Origin: Planctomycetales bacterium
GTDB taxonomy: Bacteria; Planctomycetota; Planctomycetia; Isosphaerales; Isosphaeraceae
Direction: 5' to 3'
Length of the DNA: 10,677 nucleotides
Assembly: GCA_027451455.1 (NCBI GenBank)
Contig: DAIDJI010000119.1
Coordinates: 1-10,677, forward strand
The notes under the pieces were generated by a model that was not told the origin of the DNA, did no database searches, and saw only the letters and a program-made list of their open reading frames with translations. The position numbers and the translations under genes were made by a program. Position 1 is the first letter of the stretch. Every line of letters begins with the position of its first letter. This document shows positions 7,101-10,677 of this stretch, piece after piece.

Positions 7101-7219
7101 ATCGGCTCGGCGATCCTTCTCGCGCCGAGGAGATCGTGCGACTCAATCAACGATTGCTGGCGAAGGAGGGGCGATGGAAGGCTGGGCTCCGTATCCTGCT
7201 CCCACCCGACGCCCATTAA
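4124..7219 (+). CDS. Secretin (type II secretion/type IV pilus-like outer-membrane pore) with C-terminal LysM modules
   Basis: The 1031-residue product should form a multimeric outer-membrane channel. A signal peptide (hydrophobic run GIVLALGLASIV, likely cleavage after VRA, residues 22-24) is followed by a Pro/Ala-rich stretch to about 160. An N0-like domain (about 171-245) precedes a single Secretin_N ring domain (about 259-376) that carries a Gly-rich loop (about 308-348), as in the N3 domain of GspD. The secretin domain (about 378-628) has RPIQVLIEAVI, STKILASPRILVMNKQ, MVPDGSTLVIGGLI and RRELVVVLTPHI. A low-complexity Ala/Pro/Ser linker (630-875) includes a basic patch, KRRRGPIREWFARRSRHR. 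The C-terminus has a LysM module, HTVGAGETLEAIAGRYYG onward (880-928), and a second LysM-like unit (978-1027). At about 650 residues, ordinary GspD lacks such a tail. The 3' end overlaps the convergent prepilin-peptidase-like gene by 77 bases. Whether it serves secretion, pili or another export machine cannot be told. Confidence 0.93.
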   Translation: MAPKSHMAMTGIVLALGLASIVRAQDRGGVGDPPRATLLPGSVFFHPGPGRGGETQTSPPALLDPSILPTAMQGQPTTALERSSADDPPSIEPIPEAAVAQAGPPGLRGPSNAPPRGGQQIQGRSGQRPSPPAAIPPVPPSRTAPAPNQGPAARSAPAVDVDQQVQIDEGGLVTMHVNELEVRKLLEFLSRRSGSNILVSPKVSGTITANFEGVTVERVLEAIIKLANLTDKQEGKIHYLYTKEELQDEDELTKKERILTKVYKLNYVRADEIYGVIRPFLSPDVGQKRIAVTPSYRFGISESATFVSGGGQGMSAGGGGGGVGGPGGSAPTGGGPTIGGFQPPTGGNSMADYDHLIIQDYESNLQIIDQIIQRIDVRPIQVLIEAVIISVDYEHDRELGVNLGLVDNLGQTLGTIGSGTGLNGNVGFTPTRLLTAGGQIAQGTANDAQGFTSATNGVKFGFISNNVTGFIRALETIGSTKILASPRILVMNKQRAEIQLGTRLGFQTLSQNFTSTIQQVQFLNTGTLLRLRPFVSDDGMVRMEIHPERSSGSVTNNIPNQNTAELTTNVMVPDGSTLVIGGLIEDEDDYSYQGLPGVSRWPGLGFLTGINQKQEGRRELVVVLTPHIWTGDPMAHATAAAVAAPVASASRMLPNGTRIFDLETGPPTRMNSPLPVQDPANPAAGANSNVAAAAPANALATNAPISPVNSTAMTGPAPAQADDGARADLSAAKRRRGPIREWFARRSRHRGSEPAELARVTTAPPGPSSSAPGSVVPAAQAPSASAPDGANSGTAPGSPPQPSAQQQIPLSSDNGPRPKAMGRESMADASTPRRDPMLARAGWSPDRAEEKPQPPKKFDPEDVLTSPERSPHRVVAGPRRHTVGAGETLEAIAGRYYGSRQYAVSLGEFNRGRIARSGLRPGDMLVIPPRDELPEVGGWKVQGSGNKDRDGMQGPDEEANSGAFHPTPLRSARPRAIDHMIGPDETPRSIARDRLGDPSRAEEIVRLNQRLLAKEGRWKAGLRILLPPDAH

Positions 7220-7646
7220 TCGCCCGGAATCCCGAGGGCCCGACCAGAACCAACCAGGCCAACGCCAGGCCGACCGCCCAGTTCGAAACGAGAAAGGCGA
7301 GCATCGGCACGGCCCCGACCCGCTCCCACGGGTCGCCCCCCGCGACCGCGACGGCGACCAGGTAGGGCATGGCGAAGAGCAGGCCAATCGCCAGTTCGAC
7401 CGCCGGATACCGGACCGAGATCGGCGCTCGACAGCCCCGGCAGTGACCACGGAGGATCAACCAGCCGAGCACCGGCACGTTGTCTCGGGCCCGGATCGCG
7501 TTGCCGCAGCCAGGACATCGCGACCGGGGCTTTGTGAGGCTCATCCCCCGCGGGATTCGGAACGCACAGACGTTTAGAAAGCTCCCCACGCAAGCCCCCA
7601 GGACCATCCAGAAGGCCGCCAGCGCGGCGTGATGCTCGATCGTCAT
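7143..7646 (-). CDS. Prepilin peptidase N-terminal (A24_N methyltransferase-type) domain protein lacking the protease half
   Basis: The 167-residue protein starts with a membrane helix containing GACVGSFLNVCAFRIPRG (17-34), continues with the zinc tetracysteine module CPGCG...CRGC (C44, C47, C69, C72), NVPVLGWL (56-63) and ISVRYPAVE (76-84), and ends with two further hydrophobic segments (about 86-103 and 113-136). These are the signatures of the N-terminal half of PilD/GspO, the part linked to N-methylation of prepilins. The aspartyl-protease half (catalytic D in IDxDH...PD and the GxGD motif) is absent: at the place where the first aspartate is expected the sequence reads VLVGPSGFRAIN and then ends. 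It cannot extend because the secretin gene occupies the opposite strand. ATG at 7646 is chosen for the GAGGG 8 bases upstream and its ATGA overlap with the preceding gene. Its last 25 residues are encoded antisense to the secretin 3' end. Confidence 0.85.
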   Translation of the reverse strand: MTIEHHAALAAFWMVLGACVGSFLNVCAFRIPRGMSLTKPRSRCPGCGNAIRARDNVPVLGWLILRGHCRGCRAPISVRYPAVELAIGLLFAMPYLVAVAVAGGDPWERVGAVPMLAFLVSNWAVGLALAWLVLVGPSGFRAINGRRVGAGYGAQPSIAPPSPAIVD

Positions 7647-8155
7647 GGCGAGGCCCTCGCGATCTGGGCCGGCGCGGCGAGCCTCGCCCCCGGACGCCCG
7701 ATCTGGAACAGAGTCCACTGGTGGAACAATAGGATCAGATACAGCCCGAGGAAGATCGGCAGCAGCCAGCCGACCCGGAACCGCGTCCGGAAGAGCGGAT
7801 AGTGCTGGTAGACGACGAGAAACGGGATGCCGATGGCTGTCAGGATATACTTGCCCATCAGGAAAGCGACGTTGCCGCGACGGATGAGATGGGCCATCAC
7901 CGGATTGATCTCCTCGCTGTTGAGGTCGATCAACTCCAGAGTGAGGACGCCGTCGAGGATTGTCAGGCCGAGCAGGGCGACGATCATCGCGAGCATCGAG
8001 GTCGGGAAGCGATCGACGAAGTAGGGCCCTTCGCGTTCCTCGGCACGCCTTGGGCGCATCCGACGCCCACCGGGCCGCAAGGCGTCGCACGGCGAGGTTG
8101 GCTGGGTCCGGCGATCCGCCCCATTACGGGTCCTCGGAAACGGGTTATCTGTCAT
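7643..8155 (-). CDS. DUF5658-type multipass membrane protein
   Basis: The 170-residue protein has a polar, Arg-rich N-terminus of about 50 residues and then three hydrophobic helices (about 52-72, 97-117, 128-149). The central stretch, LDGVLTLELIDLNSEEINP with VMAHLI and then FLMGKYILTAIGI, matches the pattern I associate with DUF5658 (a conserved Asp at the end of the first helix, a Glu-x-Asn-Pro turn, and a Lys-Tyr second helix). No biochemical role is known to me. Its TGA stop overlaps the ATG of the prepilin-peptidase-like gene (ATGA, 7643-7646), so the two are probably translationally coupled and may act together in the inner membrane. The start is uncertain: the ATG at 8155 has only a weak GGAA-type site, and the ATG at 8059 would give a shorter N-terminus. 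The frame is open for about 150 more codons upstream, but that part lies in and over the ATPase gene and looks non-coding. Confidence 0.7.
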   Translation of the reverse strand: MTDNPFPRTRNGADRRTQPTSPCDALRPGGRRMRPRRAEEREGPYFVDRFPTSMLAMIVALLGLTILDGVLTLELIDLNSEEINPVMAHLIRRGNVAFLMGKYILTAIGIPFLVVYQHYPLFRTRFRVGWLLPIFLGLYLILLFHQWTLFQIGRPGARLAAPAQIARASP

Positions 8156-8184
8156 GGTGTTGCGTTCCAATCGCGACCATGAGT

Positions 8185-8230
8185 GAAAACGAGGGCCGGG
8201 AGTGTGCAAGGCGCTCCCGGACGGGCCCTC
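8185..8230 (-). terminator. Probable intrinsic terminator after the assembly ATPase gene
   Basis: An imperfect long inverted repeat, GAGGGCCGGGAG (8191-8202) against CTCCCGG (8214-8220) plus GGGCCCTC (8223-8230), forms a strong hairpin with an inner 7-bp stem and an outer 5-bp stem separated by a bulge. Read on the minus strand it is followed by CGTTTTCACT, a short T-run (complement of 8186-8189). It lies about 140 bases after the ATPase stop codon and 36 bases before the DUF5658 start, suggesting that the cheX-ATPase transcript ends here and the DUF5658 pair is transcribed separately or by readthrough. The remainder of the 8156-8367 gap shows nothing else I can name. Confidence 0.45.
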
Positions 8231-8367
8231 ACTCCAGCTTATGCCACGTTTCGGGACCCGTGGTACGGCTGCGAGCCCTGTCGTTTTCCCGATCAGATCA
8301 TCTGGGGACTCGGAGATCGCTTCTGGATCGATCGGGGCGACGGTCGTTTCGTTCATCCCGTCGTCGA

Positions 8368-10101
8368 TCACTCCTCTTCGGCCATGGTGACGCTCAACGC
8401 GGCCTCGAGACTGGTGAGCCCCTCGCGTACCTTCGTCAGGGCGCTGTCGAAGAGCATCTTCATCCCTTCCTCGCGGGCCGCCTTGCGAAGCTGGTCCAGC
8501 GGCGCGCGCTTCTGGATGAGATTGGTCAATCGGGGTGTGATCCGGATCACCTCGAAGACGCCGATCCGGCCGCGATAGCCAAGCCGACGGCATTGCAAGC
8601 ATCCCTTCGGCCGATAGAGCAATTCGCCGGGTGTCAGGTTGTGCGCCTCGGCGAGTTCGTCGGTGACCTCGTATGGTTCCTTGCAGTGCGTGCAGAGCTT
8701 ACGGACCAGCCGTTGCGCTTCCAGAAGACGCAACGCACAGGAGAGCAAAAACGGCTCGATCCCCATGTCCTGGAGCCGGGTCACGGCGGAAAGTGCGTCG
8801 TTGGTGTGGATCGTCGAGAGAACGAAGTGCCCGGTCAGTGCGGCCCGGAGGCAAATCTCGGCTGTCTCCTGGTCGCGGACCTCGCCGACCATGATGATGT
8901 CCGGGTCCTGCCGCAAAAACGCCCGCAGGGCCGAGGCGAACGTCAGTCCCACCTGCGCCTTGACCTGCACCTGGTTCATCCCCTTGAACTTGTACTCGAC
9001 CGGATCCTCGACCGTGCAGATATTTACCTTGGCATCATTAAGCTGGTTAAGACAGGAATAGAGGGTCGTGGACTTGCCACTTCCGGTCGGGCCCGTCACC
9101 AGCGCCAGGCCGTAGGGCGAATGGATCGACTCCATCAGATCGGTCGACTGTCGCTGGTCGAACCCCAGACCCATCAAATTGAGGGGGATGGCGCCCTTGT
9201 CGAGAATACGCATGACCATCTTCTCGCCGTGGACGGTTGGTACGGTGTTGACGCGTAGGTCGACCCGCTTCTCGCCGGTCCTCAGCGCGATGGCGCCGTC
9301 CTGGGGGATTCGCTTCTCGGCGATGTCCATCTTGGCGAGGACCTTCAATCGCGAGACGATCATGACGAAGGCGGTCTTCGACGGCGAGGGAAGCTCGTGC
9401 AAGACTCCATCGATTCGGAGCCGGAACTTGCAGCCGTCCTCGAACGGCTCCAGGTGGATATCGCTCGCATTGTTGCGGAGGGCCTGTTCGAGGATCTGGT
9501 TGACCATCCGGACGATTCGGCCGTTGGCGTCGGCGGGCGGGGTGGCGTCGAGGTTGAGGATGTTCTCGTCCGGGTGCTCCTCGACCTCCGGGACGTCGAA
9601 GCTATCGCCCCCCTCACCGATTCCCTTGGCGTTCTCGGCCGATTTGAAAAGCGCATCAAGCCGAGACTGAACGACCGAGAGCGGCGCAATCATCGGGTTG
9701 ATCCGCAGCCCTGTCATCAGCTCAAGCTCGTCGACGGCTCCCATCTCCTCGGGCGAGACAAACAGGACGTCGAGGACATCGTCGCGAACCCGGTAGCCGC
9801 AGAACAGCCGTTCGAGGCAGAGCTTCTCGGGCAAGAGCCCGCCGGCTTCCTTGTCGGCCTCACCGGCCTCGATACTGCTCGGGACCATCGGGAGGAAGAG
9901 ATCCTCGGCGTAGATTCGCGCGACCTCTCCCTCAGAGATATAGCCGCCGCGGATCAGGGCCACCTCAGGCAGTGTCTTCGAGCCGGCTTTTTGAAGGACC
10001 CCCTCCAGTTCCTCCGTCTGATCGGCCCGGAACCAGGCTCGCCGGGTGAGCAACTCCATGATGAGCGGCTGCATTCCGGCTTCCCGGAAGATGGTCTCCA
10101 T
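8368..10101 (-). CDS. gspE: GspE/PilB-family assembly ATPase
   Basis: This 577-residue cytoplasmic ATPase powers type II secretion or type IV pilus assembly. An N-terminal T2SSE_N/MshEN-like region (about 10-150) is followed by an acidic linker and the N2 domain (NNASDIHLEPFEDG, 210-223). The motor domain has Walker A GPTGSGKST (337-345), the Asp box TVEDPVEY (363-370), Walker B DPDIIMVGEVRD (399-410, catalytic E407) and the His box TGHFVLSTIHTND (423-435). The tetracysteine zinc motif is C470/C473 and C501/C504, typical of GspE and PilB and absent from PilT retraction ATPases. The N-terminal region has only a poor match to the RLG-type repeats that bind c-di-GMP in MshE, so that ligand is doubtful. 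ATG at 10101 has a perfect GGAGGTGA site 6 bases upstream. It follows the CheX-like gene by 38 bases and is probably cotranscribed with it. GspE versus PilB cannot be settled without the neighbouring pseudopilin or PilC genes. Confidence 0.96.
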   Translation of the reverse strand: METIFREAGMQPLIMELLTRRAWFRADQTEELEGVLQKAGSKTLPEVALIRGGYISEGEVARIYAEDLFLPMVPSSIEAGEADKEAGGLLPEKLCLERLFCGYRVRDDVLDVLFVSPEEMGAVDELELMTGLRINPMIAPLSVVQSRLDALFKSAENAKGIGEGGDSFDVPEVEEHPDENILNLDATPPADANGRIVRMVNQILEQALRNNASDIHLEPFEDGCKFRLRIDGVLHELPSPSKTAFVMIVSRLKVLAKMDIAEKRIPQDGAIALRTGEKRVDLRVNTVPTVHGEKMVMRILDKGAIPLNLMGLGFDQRQSTDLMESIHSPYGLALVTGPTGSGKSTTLYSCLNQLNDAKVNICTVEDPVEYKFKGMNQVQVKAQVGLTFASALRAFLRQDPDIIMVGEVRDQETAEICLRAALTGHFVLSTIHTNDALSAVTRLQDMGIEPFLLSCALRLLEAQRLVRKLCTHCKEPYEVTDELAEAHNLTPGELLYRPKGCLQCRRLGYRGRIGVFEVIRITPRLTNLIQKRAPLDQLRKAAREEGMKMLFDSALTKVREGLTSLEAALSVTMAEEE

Positions 10102-10107
10102 CGACGT

Positions 10108-10115
10108 TCACCTCC
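10108..10115 (-). promoter_or_regulatory. Perfect Shine-Dalgarno of the assembly ATPase gene
   Basis: The minus strand reads GGAGGTGA, complementary over all eight bases to the conserved 3' end of bacterial 16S rRNA, 6 bases before the ATG at 10101. It is the strongest ribosome binding site in the window and fixes the start of the ATPase, suggesting high translation relative to the TTG-initiated secretin. Confidence 0.75.
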
Positions 10116-10139
10116 GGCTGACCGGACCCGGGGCCCGGC

Positions 10140-10595
10140 TCAAGGCTGGCTCTCCAGGACGGTAATCTGGAACGGCTTCCCCTCGCAGAGGAACGACATC
10201 TGCGCCATCGGCCGGCTCCCGGGGCTGTGGAACAGGGCGTCGGCTCCCTCGCTGACCGCAGGCATCGACAGTTGGCTCGGCTCGGGGAGCAGGGCCATGA
10301 TGTTGCCGCCGATCATGTTGGTCAACTCGCCGAGCGCGTCGTTGATCTGATCGTTACTGATCTCGCGAACATCGGCCCCGAACAGAATCGCCGCAACCCG
10401 CCGGGCCAGGCCACCCGAGCACTCGACCATCACAGCGCCTCGCCAGGCGCCGCTGATCTGGACGCAGCCGGTCATGAGACTCGGCCGGAGCCGGCCGACG
10501 ACCAGAGATGCATTCGGGCGTGCCTCGATCCCCAGCATTCTGGACCAAAGACTCTCGATTGCCTCCATCATCTTGCTCGTCGCAAGTTCACTCAT
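10140..10595 (-). CDS. cheX: CheX/CheC-like chemotaxis phosphatase-family protein
   Basis: The 151-residue protein has the CheX-like fold pattern: an N-terminal helix (about 8-22), strands SLVVGRLRPSLMTGCVQISG and GAVMVECS, and the signature helix DALGELTNMIGGNIMALL (86-103) with E90 and N93, the acid/amide pair that CheC and CheX use to dephosphorylate CheY-P. A second region (PAVSEGADALF and QMSFLCEGKPFQITV) supplies the closing strands. The ATG at 10595 is chosen because GAGGAGAG lies about 9 bases upstream; the frame remains open to the window edge (ATG at 10676), but the added 27 residues are Pro-rich and unlike the family. It is 38 bases upstream of the assembly ATPase on the same strand, so it may link a phospho-response regulator to the motor. 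Family membership is well supported; phosphatase activity and the partner regulator are inferred. Confidence 0.8.
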   Translation of the reverse strand: MSELATSKMMEAIESLWSRMLGIEARPNASLVVGRLRPSLMTGCVQISGAWRGAVMVECSGGLARRVAAILFGADVREISNDQINDALGELTNMIGGNIMALLPEPSQLSMPAVSEGADALFHSPGSRPMAQMSFLCEGKPFQITVLESQP

Positions 10596-10677
10596 CTTTC
10601 GACTCTCCTCGCGGGCGCTGGCGTCGGGTAAAGGGGGCCTGGCGTTCGATTGATCGGGTGGATAACCCGGCAGCATC

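Noticed and set aside
8156..8602. N-terminal extension of the DUF5658 frame by 149 codons
   Set aside because: It runs through the terminator-like hairpin and overlaps the 3' end of the ATPase gene; the sequence is polar and shows no continuity with the membrane protein.
7960..9258. 432-codon plus-strand open frame opposite the assembly ATPase and DUF5658 gene
   Set aside because: The complementary strand encodes an ATPase with every expected motif; the plus-strand translation is His/Arg/Gly-rich and lacks domain structure.
9397..10350. 317-codon plus-strand open frame opposite the ATPase N-terminus and CheX-like gene
   Set aside because: Antisense shadow of two well-supported genes, with no plausible ribosome binding site or family motif.
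10588..10677. Possible end of an upstream minus-strand gene before cheX
   Set aside because: Two different frames remain open from the window edge, one stopping at TGA within ATGA of cheX and one 4 bases further in. Neither 28-29 residue tail resembles a known C-terminus, so no gene can be chosen.

Overview
The window is GC-rich bacterial chromosome with tightly packed genes and weak, widely spread codon-bias shadows on the opposite strands. The gene content suggests a planctomycete, probably of the Isosphaeraceae type. The pointers are a large secretin with a C-terminal LysM tail, a DUF5658 membrane protein, a CheX-like protein next to a GspE/PilB ATPase, and TTG starts. This is inference from gene style; no rRNA or other taxonomic marker is present. 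No insertion sequence, phage gene, CRISPR array or large repeat was seen, so this looks like core rather than accessory DNA.

Left part (1-1721): the 3' end of an unrecognised gene whose product ends in a beta-rich domain, then a tRNA-Gln(UUG) at 449-519, then a convergent M24 (Xaa-Pro aminopeptidase-like) metallopeptidase on the minus strand. Housekeeping block (1846-3955, plus strand): thymidylate kinase (tmk), overlapped by the DNA polymerase III delta' subunit (holB), followed 18 bases later by a small gamma-glutamylcyclotransferase-fold protein. tmk-holB is a classical bacterial neighbourhood. The 124-base gap between the M24 gene and tmk is divergent and should hold both promoters.

Right part (4124-10595): an envelope nanomachine locus. 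A 1031-residue secretin on the plus strand has an N0-like domain, one ring domain with a glycine-rich loop, the secretin barrel, a linker of about 245 residues and two LysM or LysM-like modules. It converges on a minus-strand set read in the order cheX-like, GspE/PilB-type assembly ATPase, terminator-like hairpin, DUF5658 membrane protein, and a protein that has only the N-terminal zinc/methyltransferase half of a prepilin peptidase. Together these supply the outer-membrane pore, the cytoplasmic motor, part of the prepilin-processing function and a possible phospho-signalling input of a type II secretion or type IV pilus-like system. The inner-membrane platform (GspF/PilC), the prepilins and the protease half of the prepilin peptidase are not in the window.

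The most unusual points are the secretin's C-terminal LysM tail, the prepilin peptidase without its catalytic aspartates whose 3' end overlaps the secretin gene by 77 bases, its ATGA coupling to a DUF5658 protein, and the CheX-ATPase pairing. No intergenic stretch exceeds about 215 bases.
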